From an uncultured Coprococcus sp. (GTDB taxonomy: Bacteria; Bacillota_A; Clostridia; Lachnospirales; Lachnospiraceae): DNA of 17,360 nt. Positions 9,319 through 15,926 of the stretch are shown here, in pieces (the first letter of the stretch is position 1; each line of letters begins with the position of its first letter). The notes under the pieces were generated by a model. The model had not been told where the DNA came from. It did not search any database and was given only the letters and a program-made list of their open reading frames with translations. The stretch covers positions 1-17,360 of the forward strand of contig CAAGAB010000281.1 of the NCBI GenBank assembly GCA_900767685.1. The letters are read 5' to 3'. A program made the translations under genes and the position numbers.

Positions 9319-9378
9319 ACTTTCTATTTGACTTTCTATTTGACTTTCTATTTGGCTTTCTATTTTACTTTCTGCTTT
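9319..9378. repeat. Five 12-bp tandem repeats between batA and batB
   Basis: Plus-strand unit ACTTTCTATTTG: units at 9319, 9331 and 9343 are identical, those at 9355 and 9367 differ at two to three positions. On the minus (sense) strand it is the purine-rich CAAATAGAAAGT. The in-phase reading on the minus strand has stops, so it is leader RNA, not protein. Length changes by slippage could alter the batA-batB spacing. Confidence 0.8.
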
Positions 9379-9382
9379 ATTA

Positions 9383-10429
9383 TCACAGCTTTATAACCTT
9401 GCCAATACCTATCATCACGATCAATATCGCCAGTACCGCTGCAAATGGCCATTCCACCTTTGATGTTTCCTGTGTGATCATCTTTGTGTTGACCTGATTT
9501 TTGCTGCTTTTCTCTATAGAGGACACGATCTGATCAAAAGTTCCTGATTCTTCCTCCATGAAAAACTGTCCGCCTGTACTTTCCACTGCATTCTTCATGG
9601 ATTCCTTATTCTCGGCTGTCATCTCTTTGGTGCCAACTCCATACACAGTGACACCGTTATTTTTACATATCGAAGCGGCTTCATCGAGCGTAGCCACCGG
9701 CGTGCCCTGGATATCATTATCCGTTGAAAATATCATTATCTTCGTTCTTTCTTTATCCTTGTCTGAGAAATCACAGGCTGCAGCCGCAAGTCCATCTCCT
9801 ATAAGCGAACTTCCTCTCTGCTCATTTCCAACCAACGTCCCAGATGTTATATATCCCTCATAATAAAGCCATTCATACAGATCACTCAATTCAGATTTGT
9901 ACGTATCCGGGACTTCCTCGGAATTTCTCACTTCCAGACTTTTTGCTATCATATCCAGCTGGTCTTTTATAAACTCATAATCATCCGTAAGCGGAGACAA
10001 CAGCACCGGACTTGTGTTAAAGATAACTATTCCAAACCGTTCCCCCTGCAGTTCATCAACTGTCCCTTTGAGTTCTTCCAGAAGATTCTCATTCAGGTAA
10101 TCAACAGAAGTCGATATATCTATGCACAGCATAATATCCCTACAGTAGCGTTCATCCTGAACACGTTGTTTACTGTACGGCTTTGCTATCATTACAAATA
10201 TCGCCACAACACCGACGATGCACAATACCAACAGGACTGCCATACTATATCTGTATATCATCAGTTTTTTCTTGAAATAATCCTCATCACTGCTGTAGAT
10301 AGGTCCTGCGATCTTCTTGCCACCCTCATAGATGTGCTCTTTCTTCCTACGTTGTATGAATAAACTGATAATCATACCCAGCGCCACCACAGCACCCAGC
10401 CAGATCACCCACATATATTTTATATCCAT
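9383..10429 (-). CDS. batA: VWA-domain membrane protein, BatA-like
   Basis: The 348-residue protein has N-terminal helices at about 6-25 and 62-82, a VWA domain (about 98-310) and a C-terminal helix (WPFAAVLAILIVMIGIGKVI). The MIDAS is complete: D104-I-S-T-S108, a GSSLIGDGL loop (about 206-214) and D237 in STDND. Both helices near the N-terminus and one at the C-terminus place the VWA domain outside the membrane, as in Bat proteins. ATG at 10429 lies inside the end of the upstream gene (10-bp overlap), consistent with translational coupling; a GGAG lies about 11 nt before it. It has the canonical DxSxS that batB lacks, so the two VWA proteins are probably not interchangeable partners. Loading or assembly of a membrane complex with MoxR help is the family view; the target here is unknown. 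Confidence 0.9.
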   Translation of the reverse strand: MDIKYMWVIWLGAVVALGMIISLFIQRRKKEHIYEGGKKIAGPIYSSDEDYFKKKLMIYRYSMAVLLVLCIVGVVAIFVMIAKPYSKQRVQDERYCRDIMLCIDISTSVDYLNENLLEELKGTVDELQGERFGIVIFNTSPVLLSPLTDDYEFIKDQLDMIAKSLEVRNSEEVPDTYKSELSDLYEWLYYEGYITSGTLVGNEQRGSSLIGDGLAAAACDFSDKDKERTKIMIFSTDNDIQGTPVATLDEAASICKNNGVTVYGVGTKEMTAENKESMKNAVESTGGQFFMEEESGTFDQIVSSIEKSSKNQVNTKMITQETSKVEWPFAAVLAILIVMIGIGKVIKL

Positions 10430-10893
10430 CGCTCTATCGCACTCCTTGTCCTGGCAAGAGAATTTCTGACATCGCCCTCTGATTTACGCGCAAATTCCGG
10501 TGCGTAATACTCAGCTACCAGAGAGTACAGATCAGGAATCCCCAGTGTTCCTATATCACAAAGTGTATAATTCTGAACCTTTATGCCTGTCATCTCATGC
10601 ACAAATCTTCTTATACACATACTCATTTTCTGATATGCATGTCTAACATCCAGTCTGCCTGTGTCAAAATCTGCGCCAATCGCATCAAGCTCGCCTATAT
10701 ATTTTCTTCTTATTCTGTCCTTATCGTCAGCTCCCAGTTCTCTCACCACAGGTTTTTGCGGTCTGTCAGAAAGCTTTTTGCGGGTCAACACAATCCCCCA
10801 ATATATCAGAGCTGTAAGCACCAACGCCCCTGCAACCACGATTGGCCATATCGCATATGAAAATGGTGCCTGAAGACTTACCGAACTCTCCAT
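10420..10893 (-). CDS. Small single-pass membrane protein of the Bat operon (DUF4381-like position)
   Basis: The 157-residue protein has a short exterior N-terminus, one membrane helix (about 14-36, IWPIVVAGALVLTALIYW) and a mostly helical cytoplasmic domain with many basic and acidic residues (RIRRKYIGELD, YQKMSMCIRRFVHEM). In Bat operons a small membrane protein with a cytoplasmic helical domain commonly sits between DUF58 and the first VWA gene (for example DUF4381); the match here is by position and shape, and I cannot confirm the domain. ATG at 10893 lies 7 nt after AAAAAGGAG (10901-10909); a TTG at 10899 is the alternative. The gap to the DUF58 stop is 14 bp, and the end overlaps batA. 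Confidence 0.8.
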   Translation of the reverse strand: MESSVSLQAPFSYAIWPIVVAGALVLTALIYWGIVLTRKKLSDRPQKPVVRELGADDKDRIRRKYIGELDAIGADFDTGRLDVRHAYQKMSMCIRRFVHEMTGIKVQNYTLCDIGTLGIPDLYSLVAEYYAPEFARKSEGDVRNSLARTRSAIERWI

Positions 10894-10907
10894 AATCAAT
10901 CTCCTTT

Positions 10908-11804
10908 TTATCTGTAAACCGCAGTGCTCTCCTGTCTATGCCTGTTGAGCAGCTCCGCTATCTTCTCGTCCATATCATCTGAAGAATCAATAATCTGATA
11001 TGTCATTCCTACAGACTTCATCTTCTCAGCACATTTCTCTGTGATCTTCTGCCTGCGCAATTTTTCATTTCGAGCAATTTTTCGATCCTCCATAATAAAA
11101 TCTGGCAGATAACGCCTTGCAGCAATGTCATAAACCTTTTTCCCATTTATGTCCACATCATCTACACAGATCAATAAAATATCATGAACTGCCTTCAGTT
11201 GTTTTAGCAGCCTGTCTGAAATATCATTCATTCCCTCCATATCTGTAACTATCAGAAGTATCATCTTTCTCCTGATGTTTTTAGATATGAACTCCAGCGC
11301 CGCTTCAAGATCTGAATCATTATCCATTACAGTGTCACGGTCATACGCAGCCAGGATATTCTCCACATTTATAAGACCTGTCTTAAAAGGGAAATGCTGA
11401 ATCGCTGTTTTATCTGAATATGTAGCGCTTATGTAATCTCCATTTACACTAACCATGCACGCCAGCGTCCCAGCGGCCATGAGCGCTACATCCTTTTTAT
11501 CCTGTGTCTCGTTCGCATTTGCCAGCATTCTTCTGTTTGTGTCAAGCACCAGCATGATATTGTGCTTTTTCTCTGCAATATACTGTCTTACCAGCACTTT
11601 CTGACTACGGGATGTTGCTTTCCAGTCCACATCCTTTATATCATCTCCAGCAACATATTCCCTGAGCTCATCAAAGTTCATACTTCTGCCCTTATATATC
11701 GAATTGTAAGAACCATCTATGATTCTTGATGTGGCTCTTGTGGTATAAATAGTCTTAAGACCTTTCATATTTCCCTGCACGCGGGGAACATATGTCATCT
11801 TCAT
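10908..11804 (-). CDS. DUF58 protein of the MoxR/Bat system
   Basis: The 298-residue protein carries the DUF58 hallmark REYVAGDDIKDVDWKATSR (48-66) followed by VRQYIAE and a VWA-like fold start LVLDTN (85-90). The MIDAS equivalent is DTNRR (88-92), so metal binding is probably lost; this is common in the family. No signal peptide or membrane helix is evident, so it should be cytosolic and meet the MoxR ATPase at the membrane. The ATG at 11804 is preferred, with GGGTG about 7 nt upstream; a GTG at 11813 and a second ATG at 11798 are alternatives. It follows moxR by 48 bp and precedes the small membrane protein by 14 bp, so all belong to one transcript. DUF58-MoxR pairs are the core of the MoxR system across bacteria. 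Confidence 0.93.
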   Translation of the reverse strand: MKMTYVPRVQGNMKGLKTIYTTRATSRIIDGSYNSIYKGRSMNFDELREYVAGDDIKDVDWKATSRSQKVLVRQYIAEKKHNIMLVLDTNRRMLANANETQDKKDVALMAAGTLACMVSVNGDYISATYSDKTAIQHFPFKTGLINVENILAAYDRDTVMDNDSDLEAALEFISKNIRRKMILLIVTDMEGMNDISDRLLKQLKAVHDILLICVDDVDINGKKVYDIAARRYLPDFIMEDRKIARNEKLRRQKITEKCAEKMKSVGMTYQIIDSSDDMDEKIAELLNRHRQESTAVYR

Positions 11805-11852
11805 ATATATCACCCAATCTCTCTATATCATTTTGGATCACGCCACCAGCTA

Positions 11853-12854
11853 TCATGGAGTTTTCACTGAGTTTACAATTGCATCTATGATCTGTTCCAC
11901 CTTGACATCGTCTGCCACTGCAGCAAATGTCATCATTATCCTATGTCTCAAAATAGAATAGCGTAACGACTTGACATCGTCCGGAACACAGTATCTCCTT
12001 CCATTTATAAGTGCAACTGCCTTCGCCGTCTCCATAAACGCAATTGCGGCTCTTGTGCTCGCCCCCATGGCAACATACTGTGACATCTTAGGATCCATGA
12101 ATTTGTCAGTATTTCTGGACGCCTGCACTATATCTACAATATATTTCTTTATAACGGGATCTATATACACTCTTTTGCACAGATTCTGGAGATATATCAC
12201 GTCATCTATCGAAGCAACTGCACTAACATCAGTGAACACATCTGCCTCCACCCTGTTGAGTATCTCCATCTCATCCGCAGGGCATGGATATGTCAATGTC
12301 TCCTTAAGGAGAAATCTGTCAAGCTGAGCCTCTGATAACACATATGTACCCTCTGACTCTATGGGATTCTGCGTGGCAATAACAACAAATACATCCGGCA
12401 GTTTATATGTCTTTCCGCCTATACTGATCTCTCTCTCCTGCATAGCCTCAAGCATGGCACTCTGCGTCTTTGCACTGGATCTATTAATCTCATCAAGAAG
12501 CACAAAATTAGAATATACCGGACCGATCTTGTCCTCAAATGTATTGGTGGACATATTGTACATCTGTGTTCCTATTATGTCGCTTGGAATAAGATCCGGT
12601 GTACACTGTATTCTCGAAAACGAACCGTTTACAGCCTCTGTCATCACTCTTGCCGCTGTAGTCTTAGCAAGTCCAGGTACGGACTCAAGCAGCACATGAC
12701 CATTCGTCATCATTGCAACAAGAAGTGAATAACCTAAACCTGGCTGTCCCACCACCTTGCTGTTATAATATCCAAGCAGTTTGTTTATAATTTCAGCTGC
12801 CTTCTGAACCTCTTCATTAGAAATTTCTCGCATCATATCGTTGTTGTCCTGCAT
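11853..12854 (-). CDS. MoxR-family AAA+ ATPase
   Basis: The 333-residue length and architecture fit the MoxR AAA_3/AAA_5 family. Walker A is ESVPGLAKTT (57-66), Walker B is VLLDEINR (D121, E122), sensor 1 is IATQNP (159-164), and the LSEAQLDRF box (173-181) follows. The C-terminal lid is present. It is a cytosolic chaperone-like motor that remodels partner proteins and works with VWA/DUF58 proteins. It opens the operon. ATG at 12854 follows an AAGAGAG purine stretch at about 5-10 nt; no better start is in range. Upstream is a 60-bp purine-rich tandem repeat region and a weak promoter candidate. No gene for a metal-loaded enzyme (such as methanol dehydrogenase) is near, so the role is likely the general Bat one. 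Confidence 0.95.
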   Translation of the reverse strand: MQDNNDMMREISNEEVQKAAEIINKLLGYYNSKVVGQPGLGYSLLVAMMTNGHVLLESVPGLAKTTAARVMTEAVNGSFSRIQCTPDLIPSDIIGTQMYNMSTNTFEDKIGPVYSNFVLLDEINRSSAKTQSAMLEAMQEREISIGGKTYKLPDVFVVIATQNPIESEGTYVLSEAQLDRFLLKETLTYPCPADEMEILNRVEADVFTDVSAVASIDDVIYLQNLCKRVYIDPVIKKYIVDIVQASRNTDKFMDPKMSQYVAMGASTRAAIAFMETAKAVALINGRRYCVPDDVKSLRYSILRHRIMMTFAAVADDVKVEQIIDAIVNSVKTP

Positions 12855-12860
12855 ATCTAC

Positions 12861-12920
12861 TCTCTTTTCTTTATTCTTTATTTTTTCTCTTTTCTTTATT
12901 CTTTATTTTTTCTCTTTTCT
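12861..12920. repeat. 25-bp tandem repeat (2.4 units) in the moxR leader
   Basis: Two identical 25-bp units (12861-12885 and 12886-12910) begin TCTCTTTTCTTTATTCTT on the plus strand, and a third is partial (12911-12920). On the minus strand it is an A/G-rich leader (AAAGAAAAGAG pattern), directly 5' of the moxR start and overlapping its ribosome binding site. A second purine-rich tandem array is in the same operon before batB. Confidence 0.75.
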
Positions 12921-13016
12921 TTTCTTTTTTTTCATTCTTTTTTAGAATACATCCTTATCTATACTGATCATTATCACATATACCACTATATTCATATTCT
13001 TCGTATTTTCATCACT

Positions 13017-13045
13017 AGGATATACCAATATTCCACTCAACTCAA
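13017..13045 (-). promoter_or_regulatory. Candidate promoter of the Bat operon
   Basis: On the minus strand TTGAGT (13040-13045), 17 bp, TATCCT (13017-13022). Each hexamer matches consensus at four positions. It is the best candidate I find in the 12921-13080 interval, which otherwise holds only AT-rich sequence. Confidence 0.3.
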
Positions 13046-13082
13046 GTTAACAAATATAAATACTTATAAATGTCTTATGAAC

Positions 13083-13112
13083 AAAAAAAGTGACCAGGGA
13101 TTACCTGGTCAC
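13083..13112 (-). terminator. Intrinsic terminator downstream of the antiporter gene
   Basis: On the minus strand the 9-bp stem GTGACCAGG / CCTGGTCAC with a 5-nt loop is followed by TTTTTTT. It stands about 118 bp after the stop codon of the antiporter and separates it from the Bat operon. The 13113-13229 stretch between them has no gene I can support. Confidence 0.88.
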
Positions 13113-13229
13113 CATAATGAGGGGAGAGAGGATTCAAATAAATGAAAACTCTACTCTCACATATTAACTTATGATTCAATATAAGTCAACTGTTTTTTTA
13201 TTATTTTGCAATATTTGCGATTTTCAGCA

Positions 13230-14900
13230 TCAATCTGCATCTGCTACCCTTGTGTTGGCACTTGCGTAGCTTTCCGGATTACGCTGTTTTATGATTCTTA
13301 CCACCAACACGAAAAGTACCATCATCGCTACAAATATCGGAAGCATTACAAACCACTTAACATGCAAGAAATAAGTCATAGGTCCAACAATCGCATATGC
13401 CACAAAAGACATTATTGCAGCAGCAATTGCATATGGAAGCTGTGTTGCCACATGATTTACATGATTACACTGTGCTCCTGCTGATGCCATGATCGTGGTA
13501 TCAGATATCGGTGAACAGTGATCTCCACATACAGCGCCAGCCATACATGCTGATATTGATATGATCATAAGATTATAATCTGTTCCTTCAAATACCGCGC
13601 ACACTATAGGTATAAGTATTCCAAAAGTTCCCCAGGATGTTCCTGTTGCAAACGCCATAAAGCATCCTACTATGAATATAACTGCAGGCAGAAGACTGAA
13701 CAGGCTTCCCGATGCTGAAGACATTGCGTTCTGAACAAATTCCTTCGCACCCATCATGTCTGTTGCACCCTTAAGTGTCCATGCAAAAGAAAGAATAAGG
13801 ATTGCAGGAACCATCGCCTTGAACCCTTCTGGGATTGCCTCCATACATTTACCGAAATCAAGCACACCTCTTACTACATATAACAGGATTGTTATAAGGA
13901 GTCCAAATAAACTTCCCATTGCCAGTCCAACTGATGCATCACTATTTGAAAATGCCTCAACGAAATTTGCTCCGTCAAAGAATCCACCAGTATAAATCAT
14001 TCCTGTTACACAGCATACAACAAGACAGATAATCGGTATGATCAGATCAATAACCTTGCCATTGCTATTTACAACGTCCGTATCCTCAGCCGTAACCGTC
14101 TTCTTTCCATCACCCGCTGAAAGAAGATCACCTTTCAGCGCATTGATCTCGTGTTTCTCCATCGGTCCAAATTCGACCTTCATAACTATCATGGCTATCA
14201 TCATTGCCAGAGTGAGGAATGAATAATAATTATAAGGTATAGCCTTTATAAAAAGTCCAAATCCATCCTCGCCTTTTACAAAACCACTGACGGCCGCTGC
14301 CCACGAAGATATCGGTGCAATAATACATACAGGTGCTGCTGTTGCATCTATTACATAAGCAAATTTTGCTCTTGATATTCTATGCTTATCAGTTACCGGC
14401 TTCATGACACTTCCAACCGTAAGGCAGTTGAAATAATCATCAATAAATATAAGCACTCCCAAAAGCACTGTGCAGAGCTGTGCCCCCTGTCTTGTCTTAA
14501 TATGAGTTGCTGCCCAGTCGCCAAATGCCTTAGAACCACCAGCTTTATTCATAAGTGCAACTATCGTTCCCAGAATAACCAGGAAAATAAGTATTCCCAC
14601 ATTAGACGCATTTGACAGCTGTGCTATGAGTCCCTTCTGTAATACATTCGTTATACTTCCTGTAAAGCTGAACCCTGAAGCGAATACACTTCCAATTACA
14701 ATTCCAATAAAAAGTGAACTGTAAACTTCTTTTGTGATAAGCGCCAGGCTTATAGCCACTACAGATGGAACCAAAGCCCAAAATGTGGCATACTTTGATG
14801 GTGACGGAATCTTGTCAACATAGATCGACGCAATTCCTAGTCCCGCGATAATAAGAATTATCACGGCGATAGCAATGAGATTTTTCTTACTGCTCTTCAT
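13230..14900 (-). CDS. nhaC: NhaC-family Na+/H+ antiporter
   Basis: The 556-residue protein is a polytopic transporter with about a dozen hydrophobic helices, close to the usual NhaC size. Family signatures include FIDDYFNCLTVG (152-163), VIDATAAPVCIIAPISSWAA (183-202) and GDHCSPISDTT (459-469), which hold the conserved charged residues of the ion path. A long soluble loop (about residues 240-275) lies in the middle, with GDGKKTVTAEDTD. It should export Na+ (perhaps with another substrate, as some NhaC-like proteins exchange malate/lactate) in exchange for protons. ATG at 14900 is chosen with GGGAGGA at 14907-14913; an upstream in-frame start at 14972 would start inside a leader hairpin, so it is rejected. 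It is monocistronic with its own promoter and terminator. Confidence 0.92.
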   Translation of the reverse strand: MKSSKKNLIAIAVIILIIAGLGIASIYVDKIPSPSKYATFWALVPSVVAISLALITKEVYSSLFIGIVIGSVFASGFSFTGSITNVLQKGLIAQLSNASNVGILIFLVILGTIVALMNKAGGSKAFGDWAATHIKTRQGAQLCTVLLGVLIFIDDYFNCLTVGSVMKPVTDKHRISRAKFAYVIDATAAPVCIIAPISSWAAAVSGFVKGEDGFGLFIKAIPYNYYSFLTLAMMIAMIVMKVEFGPMEKHEINALKGDLLSAGDGKKTVTAEDTDVVNSNGKVIDLIIPIICLVVCCVTGMIYTGGFFDGANFVEAFSNSDASVGLAMGSLFGLLITILLYVVRGVLDFGKCMEAIPEGFKAMVPAILILSFAWTLKGATDMMGAKEFVQNAMSSASGSLFSLLPAVIFIVGCFMAFATGTSWGTFGILIPIVCAVFEGTDYNLMIISISACMAGAVCGDHCSPISDTTIMASAGAQCNHVNHVATQLPYAIAAAIMSFVAYAIVGPMTYFLHVKWFVMLPIFVAMMVLFVLVVRIIKQRNPESYASANTRVADAD

Positions 14901-14937
14901 TAGTAATCCTCCCTGTTTTTTTATCGTATTTGTATAA

Positions 14938-14970
14938 GATAATACATTGTAGGGCAGATAATGTATTATC
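14938..14970 (-). promoter_or_regulatory. Leader hairpin of the antiporter gene
   Basis: A perfect 11-bp inverted repeat GATAATACATT / AATGTATTATC with an 11-nt loop lies in the inferred 5' leader, about 25 bp upstream of the ribosome binding site. There is no T-tract. It may act in translation control or as a protein-binding site. Confidence 0.45.
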
Positions 14971-14986
14971 ACGTCACATAAATAAA

Positions 14987-15001
14987 GTTATATCATATAA
15001 C
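14987..15001. promoter_or_regulatory. Operator-like palindrome near the nhaC transcription start
   Basis: The 15-bp palindrome GTTATATcATATAAC lies just downstream of the -10 box, at about +6 to +20 relative to the predicted start. That is a classic position for repressor binding. The regulator is unknown. Confidence 0.4.
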
Positions 15002-15013
15002 ACCATTCTTTGA

Positions 15014-15041
15014 ATAGTAGTAATCGTATTTTTATTGCCAA
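15014..15041 (-). promoter_or_regulatory. Sigma-A-like promoter of the antiporter gene
   Basis: On the minus strand TTGGCA (15036-15041), a 16-bp spacer and TACTAT (15014-15019). It gives a leader of about 107 nt to the ATG at 14900. Confidence 0.5.
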
Positions 15042-15058
15042 TTCAACAAAATCAATTA

Positions 15059-15151
15059 TTTGACTGTTTTTAATCATTTCAAATTCATAACACTATGTGC
15101 AGCACTGTTTTGCAGTGTTTTTAATGAGTTATTCGGTCAAAAACAGTCAAA
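15059..15151. repeat. Inverted copies of the upstream box, first unit
   Basis: TTTGACTGTTTTT at 15059-15071 and its exact reverse complement at 15139-15151 flank 67 bp. The right arm belongs to the conserved box GGTCAAAAACAGTCA (15135-15149). A similar arrangement precedes the second RNA copy (GTTTTTGAC at 15752-15760 and GTCAAAAAC at 15831-15839). Confidence 0.6.
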
Positions 15152-15225
15152 ATTTATTATATATATGTGAATATGACGGAAAACGTTCAAGATCTATTGC
15201 ATATTCTTTTTTTTTGTCATATTAT
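15135..15225 (+). promoter_or_regulatory. Promoter and upstream box of RNA copy A
   Basis: Plus-strand TTGCAT (15197-15202), a 17-bp spacer and TATTAT (15220-15225) form a sigma-A-like promoter. Upstream, the 15-bp box GGTCAAAAACAGTCA (15135-15149) stands 47 bp before the -35. Copy B has the same box and -10, a near-identical -35 and exactly the same distance, while the sequence between differs, which argues for selection on box, spacing and promoter. Confidence 0.6.
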
Positions 15226-15370
15226 CATCTTGTAAACAAGAGATACAAGAAACAAGCCATCTAAAACATGACTTCATAATTGTAAATAGATTTACAGATA
15301 CAATTTCATAAAATGACAATTTACTATTTTTTGTTATTTACTCCCTTTTGTAGTCAGTAATGACTACCCC

Positions 15371-15415
15371 CAATCCCTTAATTGGCGCAGTCGCCTAGCG
15401 GCTGCGCTCCTCCCT
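15371..15415 (+). other. 45-nt core identical between the two RNA copies
   Basis: The segment starting CAATCCCTTAATTGGCGC matches 16071-16115 base for base, whereas the flanking RNA sequence is more diverged. It covers the CCCUUA loop, the GC hairpin and CUCCUCCC, and is the most constrained part of the element. Confidence 0.7.
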
Positions 15416-15521
15416 TAAACTATAAGGAATACATTACAAAGGATACATTAGATAAAGAGAGTAAACGCTAGTTTATGAGACATTTATCCCATATCAGCTC
15501 ACAAAAAAACTTATATATAAA

Positions 15522-15564
15522 GAAGCGGAATCATGATTGCATAAGATTGATTCCGTTTCTTTTA
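15522..15564 (+). terminator. Intrinsic terminator of RNA copy A
   Basis: Stem GAAGCGGAATCA (15522-15533) / TGATTCCGTTTC (15548-15559) followed by TTTTATTTTAT on the plus strand. It includes one G-U pair. The copy B counterpart has A-T where this one has G-C, keeping the stem. Confidence 0.8.
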
Positions 15565-15583
15565 TTTTATATTTTCCTCACAC

Positions 15584-15733
15584 CTGGTTATTGCATGCCT
15601 GGGTAGTGCATATCTGTACGTTGCATTTCTGGGTAGTGCATGTTTGGGTAGTGCATATCTGTACGTTGCATTTCTGGTTATTGCATGTTTGGATATTGCG
15701 CTTCTGGTCATTGCGCAACTTAATTCTGCGCAA
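15584..15733. repeat. Ten 15-bp tandem repeats between the RNA copies
   Basis: Ten uninterrupted 15-bp units of consensus CTGGKTATTGCATNT; units 3 and 6 are identical, and 2, 4 and 5 differ only at one or two positions. The last three degenerate to TGCGC. Each unit keeps TGCA or TGCG. The period of 15 allows three open pentapeptide readings on the plus strand (for example A-C-L-G-S, A-Y-L-Y-V), but no start with a ribosome site is present. No spacers, so not CRISPR. Confidence 0.85.
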
Positions 15734-15829
15734 CAGCGCTTTGTTGTCTTTGTTTTTGACTATTTAGGACTATATACGCATATCTGTACATTCTTTATTC
15801 ATTTATCAATCGTTTTTCGAGTCATTTAT

Positions 15830-15920
15830 GGTCAAAAACAGTCATAATCACCAACTTATATGGCATTATAGCGTAAATACGCCCTGACCTATTGCAATAT
15901 TTTTTTATTTATCATATTAT
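15830..15920 (+). promoter_or_regulatory. Promoter and upstream box of RNA copy B
   Basis: TTGCAA (15892-15897), a 17-bp spacer and TATTAT (15915-15920); box GGTCAAAAACAGTCA at 15830-15844 stands 47 bp before the -35, as in copy A. Confidence 0.6.
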
Positions 15921-15926
15921 CAACTT

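Larger units (their letters stand above)
15232..15564 (+). ncRNA. Putative structured small RNA, copy A
   Basis: I recognise no known family. The limits are inferred from the promoter and the terminator (about 332 nt). Elements in order: a U-rich stretch, a hairpin GUAGUCA-GUAA-UGACUAC (15350-15367) with a GNRA tetraloop, a small hairpin CCAAU/AUUGG with CCCUUA in the loop (15370-15385), a GC hairpin GCGCAGUCG/CGGCUGCGC (15385-15407) followed by single-stranded CUCCUCCC, a UAAA/UUUA stem (15462-15475), then the terminator. Two wobble pairs (T15391-G15401 and G15525-T15556) pair only if the plus strand is transcribed. Compared with copy B, two stems show compensatory changes. A role as a regulatory RNA with C-rich seed motifs is inference. 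Confidence 0.55.

Noticed and set aside
14901..14972. Longer NhaC start at 14972
   Set aside because: No ribosome site, runs through a leader hairpin, and adds residues not typical of the family; ATG at 14900 has GGGAGGA.
15584..15733. CRISPR-like array
   Set aside because: The 15-bp units are contiguous without spacers and are too short; no cas gene is near.
15537..15767. Plus-strand reading frame with W-x-x-H-x pentapeptide units
   Set aside because: It starts at TTG inside a terminator hairpin with no ribosome site. The regular units are a by-product of the 15-bp tandem repeat, which is open in more than one frame.
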